28,832 nt of DNA from JACOTK01 sp038256565. Its GTDB lineage: Bacteria; Actinomycetota; Acidimicrobiia; Acidimicrobiales; CADCSY01. Every line of letters begins with the position of its first letter. Position 1 is the stretch's first letter. The translations under genes and the position numbers were made by a program. The stretch covers positions 1 to 28,832 of the forward strand of contig JBBSKG010000016.1 of the NCBI GenBank assembly GCA_038256565.1, written 5' to 3'. Positions 8,391 through 16,484 of this stretch are shown piece by piece. Under the pieces are notes generated by a model. The model did not search any database. It was not told where the DNA came from and saw only the letters and a program-made list of their open reading frames with translations.

Positions 8391-9520
8391 TGGCTCGTCA
8401 TCTCGACCCTGCAAAGGTGAGTGGCACGGCTCGTGTAAGTCGTCGTACTAAAGACCTCATTAAAGAGTTGCGACCTGGTGATATTGCGGTGATCGATCAC
8501 ATCGATCTTGACCGAGTGGCAGCCGAGGGGTTGGTGGAGGCGAACGTAGCGGCAGTCGTCAACGCTGCATCATCCATTTCGGGCCGCTACCCCAACCTTG
8601 GCCCCTTGCTCATTGCTGCGGCAGGGATACCTCTTATCGATGGCGTCGGCCCCGAAGTTATGGACGATGTTGTCGATGGTGAACGTTTGACGATTGATGA
8701 GACTCGGCTGGTTTCAGAGAACTGGAGTGGGGTTGGTGAACGCCAGACGTTGGCCACACTTGAGAAAAGCATTGAAGCTGCCAAAGAGACGATGGGCGAT
8801 GAGTTGGAGCGTTTCGCTACCAACACCCTTGAGTACTTACGTGAAGAGCGCCATCTCATTCTCGACCCACCCCAACCTCCCGATATCGGCATTTCCTTTG
8901 CCAATCGTCATGCTTTGGTTGTGGTGCGTGGAGCCGATTATCGAGAGGACCTAGCTGCACTGAAGAGGGGAGGCTACCTAGGAGAACAACATCCCTTACT
9001 CATTGGCGTCGACGGCGGAGCAGACGCTCTCTTAGACCTTGGTCATCGACCTGACATCATCATTGGCGACATGGATTCAGTGTCTGAAGCAGCTCTTGGT
9101 TGTGGAGCAAAACTAGTCGTGCATGCGTACCCCGGAGGCAGCGCGCCAGGAGCGGAACGTCTTTTGGAACTGGGCCTAAAGCATCACATCTTTGAGGCTC
9201 CAGGCACTAGTGAGGACATTGCTATGTTGATGGCTTTTGAGGGGGGAGCATCATTGATCGTTGCTGTCGGAACACATAACTCGATGGTGGAGTTTTTGGA
9301 TAAGGGCCGAGCTGGGATGGCGTCGACTTTTTTGGTTCGTATGAAGATCGGTCCGATTCTTGTTGACGCCAAGGGCGTTAGTCGCTTGTACGAATCGAGG
9401 GTCCGTAAACGTGACATGCTGGCACTTGTTGCATCGGCGATGATCACGTTGTTGGTCGTCACAGCAGTTAGCCAGCCAGCGAGGCTTTTTCTGGAAAGCC
9501 TCTGGCTTTCCTTCAAGTAG
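8390..9520 (+). CDS. steA: SteA-like cytokinetic ring protein (Rv1697 family)
   Basis: A 376-residue protein with an N-terminal region, a thiamin-pyrophosphokinase-like central fold (GVDGGADALLDLG and IIGDMDSVSE from about residue 206) and a C-terminal membrane helix (about 343-365). This is the family of corynebacterial SteA and M. tuberculosis Rv1697. SteA works with membrane protein SteB at the septum to control peptidoglycan hydrolysis during daughter-cell separation. The SteB/MctB-like gene follows after a 140-bp gap that holds repeat copy 1. Despite the fold it is not expected to be a real thiamin pyrophosphokinase. Two mutually exclusive hairpins lie in its last codons. Confidence 0.9.
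   Translation: MARHLDPAKVSGTARVSRRTKDLIKELRPGDIAVIDHIDLDRVAAEGLVEANVAAVVNAASSISGRYPNLGPLLIAAAGIPLIDGVGPEVMDDVVDGERLTIDETRLVSENWSGVGERQTLATLEKSIEAAKETMGDELERFATNTLEYLREERHLILDPPQPPDIGISFANRHALVVVRGADYREDLAALKRGGYLGEQHPLLIGVDGGADALLDLGHRPDIIIGDMDSVSEAALGCGAKLVVHAYPGGSAPGAERLLELGLKHHIFEAPGTSEDIAMLMAFEGGASLIVAVGTHNSMVEFLDKGRAGMASTFLVRMKIGPILVDAKGVSRLYESRVRKRDMLALVASAMITLLVVTAVSQPARLFLESLWLSFK
9481..9511 (+). other. Overlapping alternative hairpins at the end of steA
   Basis: GAGGCTTT (9481-9488) pairs perfectly with AAAGCCTC (9495-9502). GGAAAGCC (9493-9500) pairs perfectly with GGCTTTCC (9504-9511). The two stems share AAAGCC, so only one can form at a time. There is no long T run, so this is not a standard terminator. 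Confidence 0.4.
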
Positions 9521-9527
9521 GTATTCC

Positions 9528-9636
9528 TTTAAGGACCCGAGACAAAACTACTTGCACGGCCGTTGGCCGAAAGTGAATACACCACAAAGGTTAAACATGT
9601 AAGCGCCGAGCAAGTAGTTTTGTCACTGCTCCTAAG
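9528..9636. repeat. Interspersed hairpin repeat, copy 1
   Basis: GACAAAACTACTTGC (9541-9555) is a perfect inverted repeat of 9610-9624. Weaker outer tips follow (TTAAGGACCCG on the left, TCCTAAG on the right). Inside is a small hairpin, CGGCC-GTT-GGCCG. It matches copies 2 and 3 in length, layout and sequence, but its arms differ at several positions with matching changes on both sides. It fills the steA-steB gap and ends about 24 nt before the steB start. Confidence 0.8.
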
Positions 9637-9660
9637 CAGAAGGTTGGTTGTTGACATCAC

Positions 9661-10662
9661 ATGGTGAACTTTCGGTATCACATCGTTTCGCTCGTAGCCG
9701 TCTTTCTTGCACTTGCGATAGGTGTAGTTATGGGAAGTACCGTGATCGATCGAGTCACGGTTGAAACCCTTGAGCGCCAACAAGCTCGACTCGATGGCAA
9801 TCTCACTAAAGCCCGCGCCGAGAACAACAAACTCAGCAGTGATCTCGACAATCTGCGCCAATCATCCAATCAGCTAACTAAAGAAATAGGTGAACGGCTT
9901 TTACCTGGGGTACTTCGCGACGTCCCGGTTCTCTTGATTGGGTTACGAGGCAATGAGCCAGCGGGACAGAAAGAATTGATCACAGCGCTCACTCAGGCAA
10001 GCGCACGTGTTCAGCCAACGATGTGGTTGACCGAGCGTTTCAAACTTGCCAAGTCCGATGATCAAAAGGCGTTGGCCGGGCTTTTAGAAGTAGAAGAAAA
10101 ATCGGCTACTCGTTTGCGGCGCTTAGGCCTTGAACGCATTGGTGCTGTCTTGCGATTGTTGGCGATTGGGGAACCAACGCCTGATTCGGGACTGTTGGAA
10201 TCGTTGTCTAATGCAGGGTTCATCGAGTTCGATGGTGGAGACACTGATGCTCCTGCAACCATTTTGCCAGGCACTCGCGTCTTGTTGATGGCTGCCCCAG
10301 AGGACCAGGCAGATGGTGAACCCAATGCCCCCGTTGTGGCTGCGAACAAAGTGATTGAAGAAACGTTTGGGGTCTTAACGCGTTCTCTTGTCGATGGTTT
10401 GGATGCTGCAACTGATTTGCTCGTTGCTGAATCAGTTGCAACTGACCAAATCGAAAGAGCACGCCTTGTGGAGTCACTTCGCGACGACAAAGCATTGGTC
10501 GGGCGCTTTTCAAGCGTAGACAATCTCGACGAACCCATAGGCCGCATGGCAATCCTGCTGGCCCTGCACGATCTCGGAGTAGACGGGACCGGACACTATG
10601 GCTCTGGCCCCGGGGCCACACGCTTGCTTCCCGCATTGCCCCCACCCGTCCCGAGCATCTAG
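9661..10662 (+). CDS. SteB/MctB-like membrane protein (Rv1698 family, DUF3186)
   Basis: A 333-residue protein starting MVNFRYHIVSLVAVFLALAI, the family's characteristic N-terminus. It has one membrane helix (about 9-27), a coiled coil (about 35-75: many E, R, K and L) and an extracytoplasmic domain. M. tuberculosis Rv1698 is called MctB (copper resistance), while the corynebacterial relative SteB is the partner of SteA in cell separation. Adjacency to steA favours the SteB role here; copper transport is not supported by any visible metal motif. The C-terminus is proline-rich (LPPPVPSI). Its stop overlaps a convergent small membrane gene by 4 bp. Confidence 0.85.
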   Translation: MVNFRYHIVSLVAVFLALAIGVVMGSTVIDRVTVETLERQQARLDGNLTKARAENNKLSSDLDNLRQSSNQLTKEIGERLLPGVLRDVPVLLIGLRGNEPAGQKELITALTQASARVQPTMWLTERFKLAKSDDQKALAGLLEVEEKSATRLRRLGLERIGAVLRLLAIGEPTPDSGLLESLSNAGFIEFDGGDTDAPATILPGTRVLLMAAPEDQADGEPNAPVVAANKVIEETFGVLTRSLVDGLDAATDLLVAESVATDQIERARLVESLRDDKALVGRFSSVDNLDEPIGRMAILLALHDLGVDGTGHYGSGPGATRLLPALPPPVPSI

Positions 10663-10985
10663 GCCTTTGGGGTGGGTGGGTTGCCTGCGATCAGCGATGG
10701 TGCAGCAAGAAGAGCGATACCGATAACAAGCGCCGGTACGTTGAGCGGGAGGGCAAAATATGTCGGTGTAGCTACTGACAACAACAAGAGCAGTCCCGCC
10801 GTGCGGTCATTGTTGAGACGGAGGGCTATGGCACCACCAAGAGCGCATAGTGGAAAGACGATCGAGGCCAGAGCAACGAGAGCCATTGCGTCATCGTTGA
10901 CATCGGATAAAGCGCTCAGTGCGACAGCAGCGCCAGCAGCCGCCCACACTAAGGATCCAATTTCCAAAACACGGCGACGGTTCAC
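10659..10985 (-). CDS. Small four-helix membrane protein, unknown function
   Basis: A 108-residue, very hydrophobic protein with about four predicted transmembrane segments and a basic N-terminus (MNRRRVLEIG). I do not recognise the family. The start is GTG at 10985, supported by a good ribosome-binding site (GAGGAAGG) 5 nt upstream. It follows the MraY-like gene after 33 bp on the same strand, so it is probably the last gene of the envelope cluster and might assist the polytopic enzymes there. That link is by position only. Confidence 0.7.
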   Translation of the reverse strand: MNRRRVLEIGSLVWAAAGAAVALSALSDVNDDAMALVALASIVFPLCALGGAIALRLNNDRTAGLLLLLSVATPTYFALPLNVPALVIGIALLAAPSLIAGNPPTPKA

Positions 10986-11018
10986 GATGGCCTTCCTCGC
11001 TGATGCGAGTGTCTAATT

Positions 11019-11894
11019 TTATAACGGGGTTTTACGGCCTAGTTGGTCTAGGGCTCGTAGGGGTGCGATGCGACTGATTACGTCGCTGAATGAGACGCGT
11101 TCGGCTGCCAGGTTCAAGGCAAAGACCACTACTAAAGCGATAAGACGAAGAGATGGTGGGGTGCTTATGACTAGGGCAAAACCAAGTGCGCCTCCTAGGA
11201 CGTTGGACCCAGCGTCTCCCAACATGAAACGCTCTTTTAGGTCGCCCACCAACAGACTGAGGCTGGTGCCGAATACTATGGCAGGACCAATGAGATTGTT
11301 TTTATAACTCACAGTGGCACCAACGATGACAAATGCGAGTGTCGAAACTTTTATGACTCGACCTGGGGCACGATCAAACAAGTTTCCGAGATTGGCAGCT
11401 AAGGCCACGAGCGACGCGTCGCGTAAGAGATATAGAGGGCTGAGATTTTCGCTGCCAGCAAAGAACACGCACACCACCATGGCAATGCATGCACCCCCCA
11501 GCAGCTTGAGTCCTCCAGTAGTAAGGACACCGTCGCGCATGGATGTGAGGTGACCTCGGAAACCCCTGATGTCGCTTGTGCCTGCAAGGTCGTCGATCAA
11601 ACCGAGGAAGCCGAGGCCGATTACGAGAGCGAGAGTGAGGTGCCTATAGGAATCGGCTCCAAGTGTGAGAGAAGGTGCAATTTCGATAGAGGTAATGAAT
11701 GTGCCAATTAGTGTGAGAAAGCCTTCGGCAACGATTAGCGCCACTGGTAGGACCAAACCAACTGAGGTTGGTAAGACCTTTCCGCTGTAGTTCTCGCGGG
11801 CGAAGACTGGTTGATTAAAGATCGGACGCAATGCAGCCAACGTCAGCCATCCGATCAGTGAGCCGCCAATTAAAGCAATGACGAGCCAGAGCAT
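11019..11894 (-). CDS. MraY/WecA-like polyprenyl-phosphate phospho-sugar transferase family protein
   Basis: A 291-residue polytopic protein of about nine to ten helices in the GT4 (MraY/WecA/TagO) superfamily. Supporting motifs are RENYSGKVLPTSVG (34-47, the usual R-N-G-x-P-t-G region), the DD pair at 101-102 in FLGLIDD, K130, NLGNLFDRAPGR (catalytic N/D region) and GDAGSN. It is shorter and more divergent than true MraY (about 350), and the usual C-terminal HIH/HHH loop is not obvious, so substrate and activity are uncertain. Its ATG overlaps the TAA of the GT2-fusion gene by one base. The gene set suggests assembly of a polyprenyl-linked envelope glycan; this is inference. Confidence 0.8.
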   Translation of the reverse strand: MLWLVIALIGGSLIGWLTLAALRPIFNQPVFARENYSGKVLPTSVGLVLPVALIVAEGFLTLIGTFITSIEIAPSLTLGADSYRHLTLALVIGLGFLGLIDDLAGTSDIRGFRGHLTSMRDGVLTTGGLKLLGGACIAMVVCVFFAGSENLSPLYLLRDASLVALAANLGNLFDRAPGRVIKVSTLAFVIVGATVSYKNNLIGPAIVFGTSLSLLVGDLKERFMLGDAGSNVLGGALGFALVISTPPSLRLIALVVVFALNLAAERVSFSDVISRIAPLRALDQLGRKTPL

Positions 11895-14806
11895 TATTGC
11901 TTCACCAGCAGAGTCGGCTCGTCTTTGTCACGTAACGCCAGGAGTGTGAGATAAGGGCCAAGGTAAACGAAGACTAGGGCAGTGACGACAACGCCTGAAT
12001 CGTTTACGGCGAAACCCAATAGTCCAACTGCAATGGTGCTGATCACCCCTATTCGTCTAGCTGAACCTCGGGGCAACAGCTCGGCTGCTCGGTCGAGATG
12101 GACGAGTATGTACAACATGAAGACCGCAGTGATGGGCACCATCCATGCCCATATGGAAGTGCCGAGCACACGGAAGTTTGTTGCGAGTTTTCGTGCGATT
12201 GTCGTTCCGGCTGTGTCGTCGCCAGCGAATAGGCCAGCAGCAAAGCGTCCGAGATGTGTGCGAGCCTCTGGGTCGCGCAATAGGTCGAGCCCAGTTGCTA
12301 GTCCAAGAAGAGCACCTAGCAAGGCTCCGACGATCAGTATGTGGCGAAGATTCAATCTTCGTCCGCTGAGAGCAATGAGGGTGAGTCCAAAGACCGGTAC
12401 GAGTGTCAAGATGCCGCCAACGTCATTGCCCAGTTTTGGTGCACCATCACTGATAACGACAATGGCTAGGAAACCAGCGGCACTAAGGAGTGCCTCCTTG
12501 CGACGTGGCGCATGTTCAATGTGGAGACATGCAGCAATTGCAGCACAAGCACCAAGTGCCGCAAAGGCTGTATTGCCGATTCCAAAGAAACGTGCCGCAG
12601 TATGAAGCGAATAACCGAGCAGGCTTGAATATTGCAATCGTGCGCCCGTTGCTAGGTCTACAACTATTAGTGCTGCCGTTGCGCCTGCAACCCAAGAAAG
12701 TGGACTAAGCGTATGGCGCTTGGCCTTTAATGCCAGAGCAGCTATGGCCGCATTGATGATCAAGAGCACCACGATTGCACTATTGCCAAGACGGGAAACC
12801 TCGGGAACTGCTCGAAAGAGGAATGTTGCTAAGGGAAAACTTGCGACGGCTATGACAAGAGCCCGCAAGACCTGGCCCGTGCGATTAGTTTCTCGCAAGC
12901 GCGATAGGGTGGTCATTGCAAATAGATAGAGTAGTGCTTGGACCACGATGAACGTTATGGCAATTGGGAAATAGATACCCTCTCGAAAACCAGCATCACG
13001 ATCGAGGTTGTGCAGATAGGTCAAGTCGGGTTTATCGTTCCTGTAGCGAAATGCATGACCGATCATTCCCGTTGGCACTTTGGCCCCGACCGCTTCGAGA
13101 ATGGTTGGAGCAATATCGGTAACGGTAACCACTCCTAGGCGTTTTACTGAAGGAGACTGAACGTATCCATGATCAAGCCCTGCTCCGGTGGCAAAAAATG
13201 GCGTGAGATGCCATCCCTTGGTAGCGGGCGAAACTGATACGACCATTACCAATGCATCTTCTGGCACCAGGTCAAGTACATCGCCAAGTAATTCGTCGCT
13301 GCGTTTCAGGGCATTGATTCGATGCGCAGTTGCTGGCTTGTCGAGTGATAAGCGCGCATAGGCAGAAGCTCTATCCATGTCACCTGGGTCGATAGCAACA
13401 ACATCGGCTCTATCAATTCCGTCTTTGATTGCACTGAGCATTTGAGTTCGATCGAATCTCACCCCAAAGGGTGCATCAGGGTCGGGTCGCAACAGGCCGG
13501 CGTCAACGCGTCCGATATCGATGCTTCCATCTCGGTTAACCAGCGAGATGCCAATTGGTCGATTGACCCGATCGTCAGTGGCCACGCTTCTGTCGTCCGC
13601 ATTACCAATGACGGCTGTCTTTATGCCAGCAATCCTCAGTGCATCACCGAGTGCGCCCGGTTCACTGCTGAGATGTTTGCCCGTGGTTTGGCGCACGACA
13701 GTTGGGTAACCCACCACAACTATTTCTCCACTGGATTGTCGGCCCGTGCGACTTTCAGCAATATCTTGCGCCAATCCATTTTCAAGAAGAGCGTCGTAGG
13801 GGTAGGCGGATGCCCCGGCGATGGAACTGGCACGCACGCGGGTGCCCGCATTTAAAGACGCATATCCTTCCGTTGTCGAGGGTCGACCAGACATGGTCCT
13901 TACGCTCATGGCGGCGAGAGCCCCTTCTTCGACAAGTCGATCGAGATTGGGTGTATTGCCGCTATCAAGATCTTCAAAGCTGAGATGAGAAACTCCAAAG
14001 AGCACAACCTTCGATGGTTTTGTCCCAAGACCTTGGCTTGCAGGTTCCCAGCGTCCGCCCGACCACTGCATCCACAACATAAACATGGTGGCAACGAGCA
14101 CGATCACAGCCATTCGAAGGCGAGCACTTGTGAGTCGCACCCAGAGCGCTCGCACGATGTCGACCCCCTGGCGGCCACGATGACGAAAACCAGCTAAACG
14201 TCTTCCGGTGTGTTGATGGTCTATGTCGACGGGCAACTCAATGACCCGAGCGCCATTTCGCACGGCATCAATTGTGAGTGCAGTTTCTAGGCCAAAGCGC
14301 GGCGCAAGTTCGATCGAGCGCAAGAGTTCGCCACGAATAGCTCTTTGGCCTGATAGGGGAGCGATTGGCTCAAACCCACAAGCGCGACGAATACCGGCAG
14401 CCGAGATGTTCCTGACCAGGCCAAAGCCTCCTTTTGAACCCGCAGAAGGAAGCACCCCAATGGTCATATCAGCGTTACCGTCGATAACCGGACTAAGCAG
14501 AGCGCCAGCAGCGCTTGCAGATTGGCCAACATCGGCATCAATCATCAGATAGGTACTGGCAAGAGGTGCAGCGGCAACCCCAGCCATTACAGCGCCAGCT
14601 TTTCCTCGGTTAACCGACAGGCGCAACACATCGGCTCCAGCTTCCTTTGCGCGATCAGTGGTGTCATCCGTTGAGCCGTCGTCGATGACTAGCACTCGTT
14701 CGATGCCTGCAATCGAGTGGGCTGCTGTCACTGTAGCGGCGATGGATTTAGCAGAATCTTTCGCTGGTATCAGTACCACAACACCTATCGCATTCAACGT
14801 TGTCAA
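11894..14806 (-). CDS. Fusion: GT2 glycosyltransferase + AlkP-like domain + polytopic membrane domain
   Basis: 970 residues in three parts. Residues 1-225 are a family-2 glycosyltransferase (VLIPAKD, IDDGSTDD 41-48, NRGKAGAV, IDAD 89-92, PLSGQRAIRG near 150), like polyprenyl-phosphate sugar synthases. After one membrane helix (232-247), residues about 265-590 resemble the alkaline phosphatase/sulfatase superfamily (NTPNLDRLVEEGA 284-296, DIAPTILEAVGAKVPTGMIG 564-583). Key metal positions look lost: the first motif is FGVSHLS rather than DG, and VVSVSP replaces the usual DHG. Residues about 610-965 hold roughly ten helices with RFFGIGN and GNDVGG motifs. The TTG start at 14806 is fixed by a perfect AGGAGG 7 nt upstream. 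The fusion suggests a coupled lipid-glycan enzyme; substrate unknown. Confidence 0.82.
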   Translation of the reverse strand: MTTLNAIGVVVLIPAKDSAKSIAATVTAAHSIAGIERVLVIDDGSTDDTTDRAKEAGADVLRLSVNRGKAGAVMAGVAAAPLASTYLMIDADVGQSASAAGALLSPVIDGNADMTIGVLPSAGSKGGFGLVRNISAAGIRRACGFEPIAPLSGQRAIRGELLRSIELAPRFGLETALTIDAVRNGARVIELPVDIDHQHTGRRLAGFRHRGRQGVDIVRALWVRLTSARLRMAVIVLVATMFMLWMQWSGGRWEPASQGLGTKPSKVVLFGVSHLSFEDLDSGNTPNLDRLVEEGALAAMSVRTMSGRPSTTEGYASLNAGTRVRASSIAGASAYPYDALLENGLAQDIAESRTGRQSSGEIVVVGYPTVVRQTTGKHLSSEPGALGDALRIAGIKTAVIGNADDRSVATDDRVNRPIGISLVNRDGSIDIGRVDAGLLRPDPDAPFGVRFDRTQMLSAIKDGIDRADVVAIDPGDMDRASAYARLSLDKPATAHRINALKRSDELLGDVLDLVPEDALVMVVSVSPATKGWHLTPFFATGAGLDHGYVQSPSVKRLGVVTVTDIAPTILEAVGAKVPTGMIGHAFRYRNDKPDLTYLHNLDRDAGFREGIYFPIAITFIVVQALLYLFAMTTLSRLRETNRTGQVLRALVIAVASFPLATFLFRAVPEVSRLGNSAIVVLLIINAAIAALALKAKRHTLSPLSWVAGATAALIVVDLATGARLQYSSLLGYSLHTAARFFGIGNTAFAALGACAAIAACLHIEHAPRRKEALLSAAGFLAIVVISDGAPKLGNDVGGILTLVPVFGLTLIALSGRRLNLRHILIVGALLGALLGLATGLDLLRDPEARTHLGRFAAGLFAGDDTAGTTIARKLATNFRVLGTSIWAWMVPITAVFMLYILVHLDRAAELLPRGSARRIGVISTIAVGLLGFAVNDSGVVVTALVFVYLGPYLTLLALRDKDEPTLLVKQ

Positions 14807-16362
14807 GCAGTTGCCTCCTGGCGGCCATGTCGGGTTCTTAGTTCTGGAGAACCAAGAACGAATTGCACGACAGCGTAGATGGCGATGCCCGCAAACCCGG
14901 CCACGGTGACGGTAATGGCAGTGCCGAGGCGACCTTCAAGCGTGAGAGATTCAGCGAGTAACCATGCGCTCATGCCAGCCGGCACTGAGGCGCTACACGC
15001 ACGCGCTAGCGAGGCGGTAACTCTTAGGCTTTCGGGAAGTCGTTTCGTGATGATTAGAAGAAGTATGAGTGACCCTGCGATTTGTACGATTGAGTGTGCA
15101 AGGCCAAGCGATGCAACTCGATCTATGCCATTGGTAGAGCTTGACCACCACAGCATCAGAATCGTTCCTGTTGCGGCCATAAAAAGGTTGATCAAAGTTG
15201 GAGTGCGAGTGTCTTCTTCGGCATATGAGGCTCTTGTTAAGAGTTGAAATGCAGCATAACCCATGAGCCCGATGGAGTAACCAATAAGGGTTCTCGCAAC
15301 GAGTTCGACGTTTGTAGACAGAGCGCCAAACGAAAGCATTTCAATCATTGGCTCAGCAAGTGCGATTAGTAACGCAGAAGCAGGCAGAACGAAAAAACTG
15401 AGCTGGCACAGTCCTTTTCCGAGGTGTTGGCCAAATGCTGCTTTGTTGTTGGCATGAGCATCACTTGAAAGACGAGGGAAAAGTGTCGTGAGAATTGGAT
15501 TGCCCACTAATGCATATGGCAACAAGAAAAAGGTAAACGCAATCTGATAGGCAACCGCTCCGCCCTCCATTCGGTTCGCCAAAATCAAAGTGACAGCGAG
15601 CAAAACTTGGGTGAGTCCGAGGTATCCAGCGGCCCATGTGCCCTTCTTTGCCATAGCCCGTAGCTCTTCGTGGCGTGGTTGCCATTTTGGTCGCAAGCGA
15701 AAGCCTGCTCGCCATGCAGCAACGGTAGGTACCATCGTCATGCCAACGACTCCCAAGGTTGTTCCAATGGCCAAGATGAGTTTTTGACTAAGAGGCAAGG
15801 TGAGCGTTGGAGTTTCAGCACGCATCATCCAAAACATCGCCATGGTGGCCACAACGATGAGATTATTGAGAGCTGGTGCCGCTGCTGGAGCGCCAAAGCG
15901 GTGATCAGAATTGAGCAGCCCCGTTGATATGGCACCTACTGCGTAGAGTAAAATCTGAGGTAAGAAAAACCAGAGAAAAAAGGTGCCGAGCGCAATTTGT
16001 TGTTCGCGTACAACGGGGTTCTCTACTGTCACGGTGATCAGGCTCATGATCCATGAGCCCCCGAAGATCCCCATCACCACAATCGGCCCAAGGACTGCGA
16101 GCAATGTACCCAGAATGGCGTTGGCAAGCCCTGTGGCTTCACTGCGATTGTCACTAGCGATGTGTTTCACAAAAGCAGGAATGAGTATAGACGACAAGAC
16201 TCCTGCTGCCAGAAGTTCGAAGAGAATGTTCGAAACGAGATTGGCACTTTGGTAGGTATTGCCCAGAAAGGTTGCGCCTACGGCAGAACCAATCGCCAAG
16301 ACACGCATGAAACCAGTGAGGCGCGAAACTAGATTCCATAACGAGACAGTTAGAGCACCCAT
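14803..16362 (-). CDS. murJ: MurJ/MviN-type lipid II flippase
   Basis: A 519-residue polytopic protein of about 14 helices in the MOP exporter superfamily. Family features include the N-terminal VSRLTGFMRVLAIG, SNILFELLAAGVLSSILIPAFV and FFLLPYALVGNPILTTLFPRLS. MurJ moves lipid II, or a related undecaprenyl-linked precursor, across the membrane. An upstream in-frame TAA four codons before the ATG excludes a longer start. TAAGTT 6 nt before the ATG suggests a leaderless mRNA. It heads the minus-strand envelope cluster, and its neighbours (MraY-like, GT2 fusion) suggest it may instead serve an accessory glycan. Other murJ copies may exist in the genome. Confidence 0.92.
   Translation of the reverse strand: MGALTVSLWNLVSRLTGFMRVLAIGSAVGATFLGNTYQSANLVSNILFELLAAGVLSSILIPAFVKHIASDNRSEATGLANAILGTLLAVLGPIVVMGIFGGSWIMSLITVTVENPVVREQQIALGTFFLWFFLPQILLYAVGAISTGLLNSDHRFGAPAAAPALNNLIVVATMAMFWMMRAETPTLTLPLSQKLILAIGTTLGVVGMTMVPTVAAWRAGFRLRPKWQPRHEELRAMAKKGTWAAGYLGLTQVLLAVTLILANRMEGGAVAYQIAFTFFLLPYALVGNPILTTLFPRLSSDAHANNKAAFGQHLGKGLCQLSFFVLPASALLIALAEPMIEMLSFGALSTNVELVARTLIGYSIGLMGYAAFQLLTRASYAEEDTRTPTLINLFMAATGTILMLWWSSSTNGIDRVASLGLAHSIVQIAGSLILLLIITKRLPESLRVTASLARACSASVPAGMSAWLLAESLTLEGRLGTAITVTVAGFAGIAIYAVVQFVLGSPELRTRHGRQEATA
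14814..14819 (-). promoter_or_regulatory. Ribosome-binding site of the GT2 fusion
   Basis: A perfect AGGAGG on the minus strand, inside the last codons of murJ, 7 nt upstream of the TTG at 14806. It decides this otherwise unlikely start and shows that translation of the fusion is reinitiated after murJ (4-nt TTGA overlap). Confidence 0.8.
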
Positions 16363-16368
16363 AAGGTG

Positions 16369-16374
16369 AACTTA
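16369..16374 (-). promoter_or_regulatory. Possible leaderless -10 element of murJ
   Basis: On the minus strand TAAGTT is followed by six bases (CACCTT) and then the murJ ATG, the spacing expected when transcription starts at the start codon. A purine-rich AGAGGAG lies too far upstream (about 24 nt) to serve as ribosome-binding site. Confidence 0.35.
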
Positions 16375-16484
16375 TCCGATGAAGCTCCTCTCGGGTCCTA
16401 ATCAAGTGGTTCGCGGGGTTGGGCCACGACTGCGATACCCTGAAAACCCGAAGTGGTGTACTCGACACCGCGGTCGGGAGGCTC

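Noticed and set aside
8390..9520. steA as a thiamin pyrophosphokinase
   Set aside because: The fold resembles it, but the extra N-terminal region, C-terminal membrane helix and pairing with the SteB-like gene identify the SteA family.
9528..9636. Hairpin repeats as ordinary rho-independent terminators
   Set aside because: The stems are interrupted by a 50-nt inner segment and are not followed by a T run. The inner sequence is also conserved, which a terminator would not need.
13442..13855. Long plus-strand open frames opposite the GT2 fusion and murJ
   Set aside because: They are shadows of the long minus-strand genes, with no recognisable domain and no plausible start context.
11894..14806. 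Active secreted alkaline phosphatase
   Set aside because: The fold-level match is good, but the metal-binding DG and DHG positions are not visible, so enzymatic activity was not claimed.
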